Assembly (NCBI GenBank): GCA_964347475.1
Contig: CAYFYY010000002.1
Location: 48,597 to 112,596 of the forward strand
DNA from: GCA-020356105 sp964347475
Lineage (GTDB): Bacteria > Pseudomonadota > Alphaproteobacteria > UBA8366 > JADFVY01
Reading direction: 5' to 3'
DNA: 64,000 nucleotides
Of the stretch, positions 1 through 11,060 are shown one piece after another (within the stretch, counting starts at the first letter, position 1; every line of letters starts with the position of its first letter). A program made the translations under genes and the position numbers. Below the pieces are notes generated by a model. The model was not told the origin of the DNA and ran no database searches. It saw only the letters and a program-made list of their open reading frames with translations.

Positions 1-1
1 C

Positions 2-514
2 GACGGGCACGGGCTGAAAGACGTGTCGATCTTCGCCAGCGGCGGCATCGACGAGGACGCGCTGCAGGATTTCGCACGCGAAGGCGCGCCGATCGACGGC
101 TACGGCATCGGCACGAGCGTTACGACGTCGAGCGACGTCGCCGCGCTCGACTGCGCCTACAAGCTGCAGGAATACGCCGGAGTGCCGAAGCGCAAGCGCT
201 CCGAGGGCAAGGCGACCTGGCCCGGCCGCAAGCAGGTGTTCCGCACCTTCGCCGCGGACGGGACGATGGCGGGCGACGTGCTGACGGTCGAGGGCGACCG
301 CCAGGACGGCGCGGCGCTGATCCGCCCGGTGATGAAGGACGGGCGGCGGCTCGGCGCGCTGCCGGCACTGGGCGAGATTCGCGAACAGTGCGCCGCCGAG
401 CTCGCCCGCCTGCCGGAACCCCTGCGGCGCCTCGAGCCGGGCACACCCTACCCCGTCACCGTATCGGCAGCGCTGCGCGACCTCGCAGCGCGCGTGGATC
501 GGGAAACGCAGTAA
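2..514 (+). CDS. pncB: Nicotinate phosphoribosyltransferase, C-terminal part (5' truncated by window edge)
   Basis: The reading frame is open from the window edge to a TAA at 512-514 and gives about 170 residues. It contains the phosphate-binding stretch FASGGIDED and the GYGIGTSVTTS loop typical of the C-terminal half of nicotinate phosphoribosyltransferase. That enzyme makes nicotinate mononucleotide from nicotinate and PRPP in the Preiss-Handler NAD salvage pathway in the cytosol. The N-terminal half lies outside the window. A related nicotinamide phosphoribosyltransferase or quinolinate enzyme is less likely because of the GIGTSVTTS wording and the long tail. Confidence 0.85.
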   Translation, partial: DGHGLKDVSIFASGGIDEDALQDFAREGAPIDGYGIGTSVTTSSDVAALDCAYKLQEYAGVPKRKRSEGKATWPGRKQVFRTFAADGTMAGDVLTVEGDRQDGAALIRPVMKDGRRLGALPALGEIREQCAAELARLPEPLRRLEPGTPYPVTVSAALRDLAARVDRETQ

Positions 515-532
515 CGGAGCTCCGTGTCAGTG

Positions 533-1303
533 TTACTTTGCGTTGGTGATCTTGGCGATCTCGACCAACTCTTCGGGCGTCGCTCTGCTGATCACACGTT
601 CCATCCCCTGCTCGGCGAAACTCCGCACTTCGTCGGACGCGGCGGAAACATGCGCCTTCACATACCAGCCAAAGGCCATGGCATTGTTCGTCCCCTTGCC
701 GTTGCCCTCCTCAAAGATCCGGGCTGCCATAAGGCAGGCGTCTTCGTGGCCTTTGCTTCCCGATTCCTGGTACAGGGCCAGGGCAAAGCTGACGTCCCGC
801 TTGACGCCGATGCCGTCCTCGTACATCCGGGCAAGATTGAATAGCGCAACTGTATGGCCTTGCGCGGCCGCAAGCCTGTACCAGTGCGCCGCCTTCTTGT
901 GGTCCTGCTGAACGCCGACCCCCTGATCGTACAAGAATCCCAGATTACATCGGGCCTGCGGATCGCCGGCCTTGGCCGCCTTTTGCAGCCATTTGGCGGC
1001 CTCCGCCTCGTCACGATCCACGCCCTCCTCATATAGGAGCCATCTCGCCAGTTCCACCTGCGCCGACACGTGGCCGTGCTCTGCTGCCCGCCGGGCGAGA
1101 TCGAGGGCCTTTGCGGGATCCCTCGCCACTCCCTGACCCTCCATGTGCAAAATCGCCAGCGTTATCTGGCTTGTCGGATTGCCGGCCTCAGCCAACGGTT
1201 CGAGGATCTTCAGGGCCGTTTCGTGGTCGTTCTCTTCCAACGCGGACAACGCCTTGAAGTGCTCCTTGGCAATCGACCGTCGACGGGTTAGCCACTCGAA
1301 CAT
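533..1303 (-). CDS. Sel1-repeat (SLR) protein
   Basis: 256 residues made almost entirely of Sel1-like alpha/alpha repeats from about residue 20 to 220 (units such as LGFLYDQGVGVQQDHKKAAH and LARMYEDGIGVKRD). Such solenoids bind partner proteins; no catalytic motif or signal peptide is visible, so a cytosolic scaffold role is likely. The ATG at 1303 is chosen because GGAGG lies about eight bases upstream; an ATG 39 bases further upstream lacks this. It is transcribed away from fumC, and the 228 bases between the two must hold both promoters. The precise partner is unknown. Confidence 0.75.
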   Translation of the reverse strand: MFEWLTRRRSIAKEHFKALSALEENDHETALKILEPLAEAGNPTSQITLAILHMEGQGVARDPAKALDLARRAAEHGHVSAQVELARWLLYEEGVDRDEAEAAKWLQKAAKAGDPQARCNLGFLYDQGVGVQQDHKKAAHWYRLAAAQGHTVALFNLARMYEDGIGVKRDVSFALALYQESGSKGHEDACLMAARIFEEGNGKGTNNAMAFGWYVKAHVSAASDEVRSFAEQGMERVISRATPEELVEIAKITNAK

Positions 1304-1531
1304 CAGTAATCCTCCGCTCTCGAAACACTGGAATCCTCGCATCCGAGTGCCAAATGTGCATGATTGGCGGCAATCGATAAGAAGCCAACATTCTTTTCGA
1401 GCACCGCCCTATATCGCGATCAAGAAGCTATTTGGCCACGATGGCGTAACCGGGGCAGAAGGTTGGGGCTTCGGCTTTGCCTCCAGTTACTTCACGAATG
1501 TTTGCTGGCTGACCCAAGATTGGCACCGGTC

Positions 1532-2926
<1,395 letters not shown>

Positions 2927-2976
2927 AGGCGGCGGGAGCAGCGGAAACCACCGCCGCCAGACAACGGAAGCGAGCC

Positions 2977-3390
2977 ATGCTGAAGCACGAACTACGCAAG
3001 GAAGAGGGCATCCTCATCGTCCGCCCCGAAGGGCCGCTGTCGGCTGACGACTTCACGCATATCGCGGCAGACGTCGACGCCCATATCGAGGCGCACGGCA
3101 AGCTGAACGGGCTGATGGTCCACGCGCGGCGCTTCCCCGGCTGGGAGGATCTGTGGGCAGTGATGAGCCACCTGAAATTCGTGCGCGCGCATCACCGCAA
3201 GATCCGCCGCGTCGCCGTGGTCAGCGATTCCGCGATCCTGCAGTTCGCGCCGAAGATCGCCGCCCACTTCGTCAGCGCCGAGATCCGGCAGTTCCCCTTC
3301 AGGGCGAGCAAGGAGGCGCTGACGTGGCTCGGCGTGGCCGGCGAGTCCACGGTGCCGCGGACCGCCGCGCCGCCCGGTTCTACATCCTGA
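2977..3390 (+). CDS. SpoIIAA-like STAS/SEC14-type domain protein
   Basis: 137 residues resembling the SpoIIAA-like family (single alpha/beta domain related to STAS and CRAL-TRIO folds): a first strand ILIVRPEGPLSADDF, then a WEDLWAVMSHLKFVRAHHRKIRRVAVV core and a final FRASKEALTWL helix. Proteins of this family are small, cytosolic and mostly of unknown function; ligand or lipid binding has been suggested for the fold. It follows fumC by 50 bases on the same strand and may be cotranscribed. Its last 11 bases overlap the end of the convergent gene. Confidence 0.7.
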   Translation: MLKHELRKEEGILIVRPEGPLSADDFTHIAADVDAHIEAHGKLNGLMVHARRFPGWEDLWAVMSHLKFVRAHHRKIRRVAVVSDSAILQFAPKIAAHFVSAEIRQFPFRASKEALTWLGVAGESTVPRTAAPPGSTS

Positions 3391-3655
3391 ACTTGCCGCC
3401 GACGATCTCGACCTTCTCGACGTCCACGCCGTCGAGCACCCCGACCCCTTCGACCCAGATCCGGCAGCCCTTGCAGACCGCGGATTCCTCGCTGCCCGCG
3501 GGCAGCGTGAAGGTGTAGGCGTTCTCCTCGTCCCCGGTGACGATCGTCACCTCGTAGTCACGGCTGTCGCCGTTGCGGATGTCCAGTGCCCACGCCGGCC
3601 CGGCGAGCAGAACCGCCGCGGCGGCAACGGCAATCGTAGTCGGAATGCGAGTCAT
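3380..3655 (-). CDS. Small exported protein of unknown function
   Basis: 91 residues. Residues 1-23 form a clear Sec signal peptide (MTRIPTTIA, hydrophobic core, cleavage after PAWA). The mature part (about 68 residues) is acidic, beta-rich, and contains a CKGC pair near residue 62-65 that could form a disulfide or bind a metal. The start has GGAGGATC directly upstream. I do not recognise the family. It converges on the STAS gene with an 11-base tail overlap. Confidence 0.6.
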   Translation of the reverse strand: MTRIPTTIAVAAAAVLLAGPAWALDIRNGDSRDYEVTIVTGDEENAYTFTLPAGSEESAVCKGCRIWVEGVGVLDGVDVEKVEIVGGKFRM

Positions 3656-4046
3656 GATCCTCCTTCCGCTGCACTTGGCAACGTCTGTCGCGCGCGGCGG
3701 CTCGTGACATGCGCCGCGGCGACCGGTTCGATCGCGATGTCGGGCCCGTCCACACCGTCGGCCGGAAATCCGGATTCACTTCGACCCAAGTGCCGGCCGC
3801 CCGCCTGTTCATCGTTTCTTGTCCCGTCCCGATCGCCGACCGATCCGGGTTCGTTGCGAAAACAGTATTGGCTGAGTCGTATGAGGACAAGTGTTTCATG
3901 GCCGGACGACGTGCGGGGCCCGCATGTGCTCGAGCGGGATATTGCCTCGGACCGGCCGATTGGGCAGGATCGCGGACGGGCGGTCGCCCGACAACGGGCC
4001 GTTCCCGGCCCGACAGCCATCGCACGCACCGCAAAGGGGACGCCGC
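3656..4046. other. 391-bp divergent intergenic region
   Basis: Lies between the start of the small exported protein gene (minus) and hemY (plus), so it must hold two promoters. I see no convincing additional gene, RNA or repeat. Reading frames on both strands here run into hemY but show no family resemblance upstream of the TTG start. Confidence 0.4.
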
Positions 4047-5411
4047 TTGCCACAGGACAGCATCGTGATCGTCGGGGCCGGCATCTCCGGCCTGTCCGCG
4101 GCCTGGTTCCTGCAGCGCAAGGGGTTCGGCGTGCGCGTGCTCGAGGCTGGTGACCGGGTCGGCGGCGTCATCGAGACGGCGACGGTCGATGGCTACCTGA
4201 TCGAGCGCGGCCCGAACTCGACGATGCAGAAGCCCGGCACGCCGGACGATGCGCTGGGCCGCATTGTCGAACAGACGGAGCTTTCGGCGCGGATGCTGGA
4301 GGCCGCGCCGGCGGCGCGCAAGCGGTTCGTGATGCGCGGCGGCCGCCTGCTGCCATTGCCCCTGTCGCCGCCGTCCGCGATCGGGACGAAGCTGTTCTCC
4401 TGGCCGGCCAAGCTGCGGCTGCTGGCCGAGCCGTTCATCGGGCGCGCGCAAGACGAGGAGACGGTAGCCGAGTTCGTGACCCGGCGGCTCGGGCGGGAAT
4501 TCCTCGATTACGCTGTTGGCCCCTTCATCTCGGGCGTCTATGCCGGCGATCCGGCGCAGCTGTCAGTGCGGGCGGCGGTGGCGCGGATCTATGCGCTGGA
4601 ACGCGACCACGGCTCGCTGATCCGCGGCGCGATCGCGCTGCGCAAGCTCGGCAAGGGCGCGGGCATGCCGGCGGGGCGGCTGGTCTCGTTCGACAAGGGT
4701 ATGGCGGTGCTGCCGGCAGCGATCGCAAAGGCCCTGCCGGCCGGCGCGGTGGAGACGAGATGCCGGGTCGGCTCGCTGGCGCGGGACGACGATGCCTGGC
4801 GTGTCCGCTACGTCGGGCCCGAAGGTGCCGCCGAGGCCACCGCCCGGCACGTCCTGCTCGCGGTCCCGGCCGGGCCTGCGGCGCAGCTGATTGAGCCGCT
4901 GGCGCCGTCGGCCGCGGCGCTCTTGCGCGCCATCCGCTATGCGCCGATCGTCTCCGCCGGGCTCGCTTACGGGCGCGAGCAGGTGGCGCATCCGCTCGAC
5001 GGGTTCGGCTTCCTCGTGCCGCGCGTCGAGGGCGTGCGGACTCTGGGCGGGCTGTTCTCCAGCACACTGTTTCCGGGCCGCGCGCCGGACGGGCGGGTGC
5101 TGATCACCGCCTTCATCGGCGGCACCACCGATCCGGAGGCCGTGGGGCTGGACGACGGTGCGGTGACCGGGCTGATCGCGGCCGACCTCGCGGCGCCGCT
5201 CGGCATCGCCGGTTCGCCGGAGCCGGTGCTTCTGTCGCGCTACAAGGCGGCGATCCCGCAGTACACGATCGGCCATCTCGACCGCATCGCCGGCATCGAT
5301 GCGGCGCTCGAAGCGCTGCCGGGGCTGCACCTGCGCGCGAGCTGGCGCGACGGCGTATCGGTCGCCGACTGCGTGCGCAACGCAGAGAAGCTGGCCGAAA
5401 GCCTGAGTTGA
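4047..5411 (+). CDS. hemY: Oxygen-dependent protoporphyrinogen oxidase
   Basis: 454 residues. The N-terminus has the FAD dinucleotide motif IVGAGISGLSAAWFL followed by the acidic strand end VRVLEAG, and the rest aligns with HemY-type protoporphyrinogen IX oxidase (FISGVYAGDPAQLSVRAA is a family hallmark). The enzyme oxidises protoporphyrinogen IX to protoporphyrin IX in haem synthesis, normally at the membrane surface. I place the start at the TTG at 4047, which sits six bases after AAAGGGGA and gives the expected length; the frame continues upstream but without homology. No other haem gene is adjacent. Confidence 0.88.
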   Translation: MPQDSIVIVGAGISGLSAAWFLQRKGFGVRVLEAGDRVGGVIETATVDGYLIERGPNSTMQKPGTPDDALGRIVEQTELSARMLEAAPAARKRFVMRGGRLLPLPLSPPSAIGTKLFSWPAKLRLLAEPFIGRAQDEETVAEFVTRRLGREFLDYAVGPFISGVYAGDPAQLSVRAAVARIYALERDHGSLIRGAIALRKLGKGAGMPAGRLVSFDKGMAVLPAAIAKALPAGAVETRCRVGSLARDDDAWRVRYVGPEGAAEATARHVLLAVPAGPAAQLIEPLAPSAAALLRAIRYAPIVSAGLAYGREQVAHPLDGFGFLVPRVEGVRTLGGLFSSTLFPGRAPDGRVLITAFIGGTTDPEAVGLDDGAVTGLIAADLAAPLGIAGSPEPVLLSRYKAAIPQYTIGHLDRIAGIDAALEALPGLHLRASWRDGVSVADCVRNAEKLAESLS

Positions 5412-5529
5412 ACAGGTATACCGGGATCAGGCATTAACATTCCAAGATTGATCGGATCTGGCATCGAGCGACCTCACCGATCGAGACGACTGCTTCGCAG
5501 CCTCCTCAGGGAAGCTTCGATGTTCGTGT

Positions 5530-5701
5530 CCTCATGTTGGAGACCTTTGTACGGAACAGAATTCTGTCATCGCGAGGCTGCGAAGCAGCCGCGGCGATCC
5601 AGAAAAGCGCACGTTTCCGCGGTATCCTGGATTGCCGCGTCGGCCTTCGGCCTCCTCGCAATGACGATTTGGCGTTTTGTGCAAAGGTCTCCAGGATGAG
5701 G
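5530..5701. repeat. Composite nested inverted repeat (REP/MITE-like)
   Basis: The outer arms CCTCATgtTGGAGACCTTT (5530-5548) and its near reverse complement (5683-5701) differ at two positions. Inside lies a second palindrome from GTCATCGCGAGG (5566) to CCTCGCAATGACG (5654-5666), enclosing GCTGCGAAGCAGC and GCGGCGATCCAG/CTGGATTGCCGC pairs. The inner unit resembles the GTCATTGCGAGG palindromes widespread in alphaproteobacteria; a diverged half copy is at 40898-40933. Confidence 0.75.
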
Positions 5702-5814
5702 TGTGCGTGCGAGGGCCGCGGAGACGTGCGTTGCCCTGCGAGCGGCAGGCCGCAGAGTGGGGCCGCCGTGTCGGGGCCTCCCCGCAACCCTCCGTGTCTC
5801 TGTGTCTCTGCGGT

Positions 5815-5853
5815 GAAAAAGAAACGGCCGCGAGGGAGGTTCCGCTCGCGGCC
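5815..5853 (-). terminator. Rho-independent terminator on the recQ strand
   Basis: Perfect 9-bp stem GGCCGCGAG (5826-5834) with CTCGCGGCC (5845-5853), 10-base loop. Read on the minus strand it is followed by GTTTCTTTTT. It is about 235 bases beyond the recQ stop codon, so the transcript would include the repeat copy at 6023-6060. Confidence 0.7.
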
Positions 5854-6022
5854 TTGCCGGTGTGCTCGCAGTTATCCGACGATGGCCAGTGTACGGATTG
5901 CAGGGTCTACCTTCAAGCCTGAACTCCCCGGAGGGACCGGCCAGCGCCACAGGGCCGCGCATCGCGGATGTGCGACCCCGATCCCGTGGCCATCCTGCCG
6001 GCCGGCTGTGTGTGAAACGCGC

Positions 6023-6060
6023 CGTAACCCGCAGAAAACGCCTTTGCATGGGGTTGTTCC
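6023..6060 (-). repeat. Dispersed repeat family 1, copy A
   Basis: On the minus strand it reads GGAACAACCCCATGCAAAGG followed by CGTTTTCTGCGGGTTACG. It is preceded by a GC-rich GGCCGG stretch overlapping the end of recQ. Two further copies are at 58786-58826 and 61218-61257. Confidence 0.75.
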
Positions 6061-6087
6061 TCGCGGGTGGCCGGCCCGGCGGTGCGG

Positions 6088-7908
<1,821 letters not shown>

Positions 7909-8000
7909 CGTCTGGCGGCTCCGTTGCTGCGGGTGTCGGTGCGCCGATCTTAGACGGGGCGGGACGGGCCTGTCCAATCGGCCCGCCGCCGGATCGCGGG

Positions 8001-8036
8001 AAAAAAATCGGCCGGGGCGGAAGTCCGCGCCCGGCC
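8001..8036 (-). terminator. Rho-independent terminator of the octaheme cytochrome operon
   Basis: On the minus strand a GGCCGGGCGCGG/CCGCCCCGGCC stem (one bulge, ACTT loop, 8010-8036) is followed by seven T residues (8001-8007). It lies 41 bases after the cytochrome b stop and separates this operon from recQ, which runs in the same direction. Confidence 0.85.
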
Positions 8037-8076
8037 AAGGCTCCCTGCGAGTGGGTATTGAGGGCGAGTGCAGGCG

Positions 8077-8682
8077 TTACCTGGTTTCGATCTCTTCGTA
8101 GCCGGTGATCATCGCCTTGATGTGCGACGTCCAGGTGTGCCCGGTGGTCGCGAAGTAGACGTGGACCACGAAGAACACCAGCATCAGGAACGCCGCGGCG
8201 GTGTGCACCAAGGCGACCGAGGCCAGGCTCAGCCCGTCGAGGCCGAGGGCCGGCCAGGCCTTGTAGTAGAGATACAGCAGCCCGCTGATCCAGATCGCCG
8301 GATTGATGATCAGCTTGACGAACAGGTAGGCGAGGCGCTGCAGGGGATTGTGCTTGGTCAGCGTGGTCTGCCGGAACGGGTGCGGGGCGTCGGTGAAGAT
8401 CCCCGTCAGGTAGTAGCGGACCATCGCCGTCAGCTTGTCGGCCGTCGGGATGTACTGCCGCCATTCGCCGGTCGTGACGTGCCAGAAGATGGCGAACACC
8501 CACAGGCCGATCAGCAGCCAGGCGGACGTGGTGTGCACCTCCTGGGCCAATTCGTAGCCGATGAGGCTGTACGTCCCGTGGATCTCGAAGCCGGTGACGC
8601 CCATGATGATGATCAGCAGCGCCTGCGCCCAGTGCCAGAAGCGCTCGAAGCGCTTGAAGATGTAGATACGCGTGGCGTCCAT
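8077..8682 (-). CDS. Membrane cytochrome b (b561/hydrogenase-type) partner of the octaheme cytochrome
   Basis: 201 residues with four predicted membrane helices (about residues 15-32, 50-68, 115-137, 150-172) and the conserved histidines of the di-haem cytochrome b561/Ni-Fe-hydrogenase cytochrome b family: H17 in FWHWAQ, H50 in VHTTSAW, H67 in FWHVTTG, H161 in LVHTAAA and H175 in VHVYFATTGH. Such subunits oxidise quinol and pass electrons to a periplasmic partner. The gene starts four bases after the octaheme cytochrome gene ends, with AGGAG upstream, which strongly suggests the two work as one quinol-dependent reductase. Confidence 0.85.
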   Translation of the reverse strand: MDATRIYIFKRFERFWHWAQALLIIIMGVTGFEIHGTYSLIGYELAQEVHTTSAWLLIGLWVFAIFWHVTTGEWRQYIPTADKLTAMVRYYLTGIFTDAPHPFRQTTLTKHNPLQRLAYLFVKLIINPAIWISGLLYLYYKAWPALGLDGLSLASVALVHTAAAFLMLVFFVVHVYFATTGHTWTSHIKAMITGYEEIETR

Positions 8683-8686
8683 CGTC

Positions 8687-10294
8687 CTAGCTCCTCTTGG
8701 TATGGAGGTAATAACGGACGGCGCCGTGCCCGAGCACGCCGAGCAGGGCCAGCAATGCGGCCGCCCAGCCCAGCACGTCCAGCCAGCCGGTGCGGTCCCG
8801 CCCCGGCATGTAGACGCCCGTGATGCCCTCGAGACGCCCGTTGCGGCTGTGGCATTCGACGCAGCTCACGGTGTCTTCCTTCGGCGCGACCATGTGGGTG
8901 ATCGGCCAGGCCATCTCGGTCTCGACGAAGCCCAGGTCGCCGCTGTAGGTCGCGCCGACGGCCGCCATGCCGGCCGCGACGGCCTTGTCCCAGTCGTAGT
9001 TGCGCCAGTAGGCCGAGTCGTCCTTGCCGAAGGTGTGGACCACGGCCAGCGTCTGCAGGCCCTTGTCATAGGGCTGCTTGCCGCGCATCACCTTGAACGG
9101 CCAGATCCGCGCGTTGGGATCGTCGGGCCTGCCGCCGTACCGGTTGATGGAGACGATTTCGCTGCCGTCGACGGTGTCGCCGAACAGGGTGTAGTCGACG
9201 GTACCGTCGAACCAGCGGTATTCGGGGATCACGTGCTCACCCCAGCGGAAGTCGCCCTTCATGCCGGAGTAGACTTCGAGCCCCTTGCCGTTGTGGACCT
9301 TCACCGGGTCGCCGTTCTCGTCGAGCCGGCCCGCCGTCGACCAGTCCCACCACATTTTGGTGGCGTAGCCGCCGCGGGCGAAGCGGGGCACGTGGCAGGT
9401 CACGCAGGCGATCCTGTCGGTGTGGTCGTTCAGCTTGGCGTTGGCGGAGGCGGGGTGCGGCTCCATGCCGTGGCACGACTCGCAGCTGGCGCGGCTGCCG
9501 TCGGTCCGGCCCGGGATGTCGATGCCGCTGGTGTCCTTGGCCAGGGTCGTATAGCGGCTGCCCTGAACCGCATGGGCGTCGCCCGAATGGCAGCTCGAGC
9601 AGCTGAAGTTCAGCCGGTCCGGGCTCATGTGGATGTCGAGATAGCGGCCCGGCTCGACCAGCGACAGGTCGAGGTCGCCGTGCTTGATGGCGTTGCCGCC
9701 GCCGCCGAGGAAATGGCACGTCCCGCAGTTGCGCCGGCTCGTCGGCCCGACCTTCTGGGCCACCTTGGCGAGGTCCGGCGGCTGCATCATGCGGCCGCTG
9801 CCGGCCGGCCATTCGGTCGGCTGGTAGACCGGATGCCCGGCACCGGCGGGGAACTTCCGGTATTCGCCGGTGGTGTCATGGCAGACCAGGCAGTCCACAT
9901 TGGTCTCGCTGGAGAAGTCGAACTCGCCGTCCTTCCAGCCGTAGCCGATGTGGCAGCTGGTGCAGCGCGCCTCGTTGGACACGACGGAGCCACAGAAGTT
10001 GTTGATGATGTTTCGTTTGCCGAGCTGTTCCCCGTTCGTGGCATTGACCACGCTCCAGGTCCAGTGCTTGGTCTTGTGCAGCTGCTTGCTGGCCTCGGTA
10101 TGGCATTGCAGGCAGGCCCTGGTGACATCCGGACCGGTTGCGAAGGGGCCCTTGAGCTCCTTGAACTTGCTGTGGTCCGCTGTCGAGACTTCGGTTGCCG
10201 CCCAGCTGGACCCCGCGCCGAGTGCGACGGCCAGCGCCACCGCAGTCAGGAGAGCCGCAAGGCGGCCGGGTACTTTCGCGTTGCAGGTGCGCAT
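8687..10294 (-). CDS. Octaheme c-type cytochrome (tetrathionate/nitrite/hydroxylamine reductase family)
   Basis: 535 residues: signal peptide (about 1-33), exactly eight CXXCH haem-binding motifs (starting at residues 61, 111, 135, 190, 232, 271, 297 and 478) and a C-terminal membrane anchor (about 504-526). The layout of seven clustered haems and one late haem is that of the octaheme tetrathionate reductase family (known from Shewanella), members of which also reduce nitrite and hydroxylamine. The extra C101 in NFCGSV before the second motif is a candidate active-site residue; that assignment is inference. It sits between DUF302 and cytochrome b genes. Direction of electron flow and real substrate are not shown by sequence. 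Confidence 0.85.
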   Translation of the reverse strand: MRTCNAKVPGRLAALLTAVALAVALGAGSSWAATEVSTADHSKFKELKGPFATGPDVTRACLQCHTEASKQLHKTKHWTWSVVNATNGEQLGKRNIINNFCGSVVSNEARCTSCHIGYGWKDGEFDFSSETNVDCLVCHDTTGEYRKFPAGAGHPVYQPTEWPAGSGRMMQPPDLAKVAQKVGPTSRRNCGTCHFLGGGGNAIKHGDLDLSLVEPGRYLDIHMSPDRLNFSCSSCHSGDAHAVQGSRYTTLAKDTSGIDIPGRTDGSRASCESCHGMEPHPASANAKLNDHTDRIACVTCHVPRFARGGYATKMWWDWSTAGRLDENGDPVKVHNGKGLEVYSGMKGDFRWGEHVIPEYRWFDGTVDYTLFGDTVDGSEIVSINRYGGRPDDPNARIWPFKVMRGKQPYDKGLQTLAVVHTFGKDDSAYWRNYDWDKAVAAGMAAVGATYSGDLGFVETEMAWPITHMVAPKEDTVSCVECHSRNGRLEGITGVYMPGRDRTGWLDVLGWAAALLALLGVLGHGAVRYYLHTKRS

Positions 10295-10345
10295 CGTCCT
10301 GCTCCTCTGGTTCGATCCTGTGAATGTGACCCGCGTCGATCGGAC

Positions 10346-10364
10346 GGGCGGCTAACAGCCGCCC
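10346..10364. promoter_or_regulatory. Small perfect palindrome at the DUF302 stop codon
   Basis: GGGCGGC-TAACA-GCCGCCC, a 7-bp stem covering the DUF302 stop codon and lying about 50 bases before the cytochrome start. Without a T tract it is more likely to stabilise or punctuate the operon mRNA than to terminate it. Confidence 0.4.
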
Positions 10365-10900
10365 AGATCCTGCAGGCCGCCCTTGCCGCTGCTGCTACCG
10401 CCGCCGGGCTTCTGGCTGATCAGCGGGGGCGCGGGCCTGGACGGATCAAAGGTGATGAACTTCTGCTGGTCGGCGGAGACCTGGCTCATGACCGACGCCA
10501 CCGTGGAGCCGAACAGGTGCCCCATCAGTCCGGTGTTCATCAGGCCGATATAGACCTGGCCGTCCCCCTTTTCGTAAACGGTGACCGTGCACGGCATCAG
10601 AATCGAGAGGATGCGGGTGTCGTCGTCCTTCAGGATCGGTTTGGAGTAGTCCGGTTTGCACGCTTCGACGAGCAGCACGTTGGGGACCGTCGCTCCGAGA
10701 CGACGAATGGTGTTGGAGGGGCTGCGCAGGCCGGAAAGGTCCCATCCCGCTTCCTGGATATTTGCTTGAATCCGCGCAGCGGTTTCTTCGATTCCGAAGG
10801 GACTGGGGTATTCCTGAACCATAAGGGAACCACCCACCTGCCATGCCATGACGGCGGTGACGAGGATACCGGCGAAGAACCCGGCGATTGCCTTTAGCAT
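10352..10900 (-). CDS. DUF302-domain exported/anchored protein
   Basis: 182 residues. Residues 4-22 form an uncleaved-looking signal anchor (IAGFFAGILVTAVMAW). The body matches the DUF302 pattern: FGIEETAARIQANIQEAGW, then a PNVLLVEACKPDYSKPIL stretch and LMPCTVTVYEKGDGQVYIG. DUF302 proteins are often found with sulfur or c-type cytochrome genes; the fold is thought to bind a small ligand. The tail is glycine-rich and ends in cysteine. As first gene of the operon it precedes the octaheme cytochrome by 57 bases, so an accessory role in that reductase is likely but unproven. Confidence 0.8.
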   Translation of the reverse strand: MLKAIAGFFAGILVTAVMAWQVGGSLMVQEYPSPFGIEETAARIQANIQEAGWDLSGLRSPSNTIRRLGATVPNVLLVEACKPDYSKPILKDDDTRILSILMPCTVTVYEKGDGQVYIGLMNTGLMGHLFGSTVASVMSQVSADQQKFITFDPSRPAPPLISQKPGGGSSSGKGGLQDLGGC

Positions 10901-11060
10901 GATATGGACTCCTACAGGGAAATTAGTTATTGCTTATATATTATTTTTCTAATATAGTCAAGTAAATTATTGAAACAAAATAATTTCCGAGTATTTTACT
11001 AATATATTCGTGTGGTTATTGGGACAGATCGAACCAGGCCGGTTGGCGTAGGAGAGTAAG
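10901..11060. promoter_or_regulatory. AT-rich divergent promoter with inverted repeat
   Basis: This 160-bp spacer is strikingly AT-rich compared with its surroundings. It contains TATATTA (10937-10943) and TAATATA (10950-10956) as a 7-bp inverted repeat with a 6-base spacer, and the word CTAATATA recurs at 10949-10956 and 10999-11006. It separates the octaheme operon (minus) from the thioredoxin gene (plus). Shared operators for a single regulator are plausible; no regulator gene is adjacent. Confidence 0.5.

Larger units (their letters stand above)
5412..6087. other. 676-bp convergent intergenic region rich in repeats
   Basis: Between the ends of hemY and recQ. From left to right it holds a degenerate CTGAGGAGGCTGCGAAGCAG repeat (about 5474-5545), a nested palindrome (5530-5701), a phrase repeating GTGTCTCTG near 5793-5812, the recQ-side terminator (5815-5853) and one copy of the TTTTCTGCGGG repeat (6023-6060). 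I see no protein gene. Confidence 0.6.

Noticed and set aside
5566..5666. Possible CRISPR repeat or array
   Set aside because: Only one palindromic unit, no regularly spaced repeats or spacers and no cas genes.
8672..10897. 741-residue open frame opposite the octaheme cytochrome and DUF302 genes
   Set aside because: The opposite strand has eight haem motifs and a signal peptide; this frame spans two genes and their spacer without any motif.
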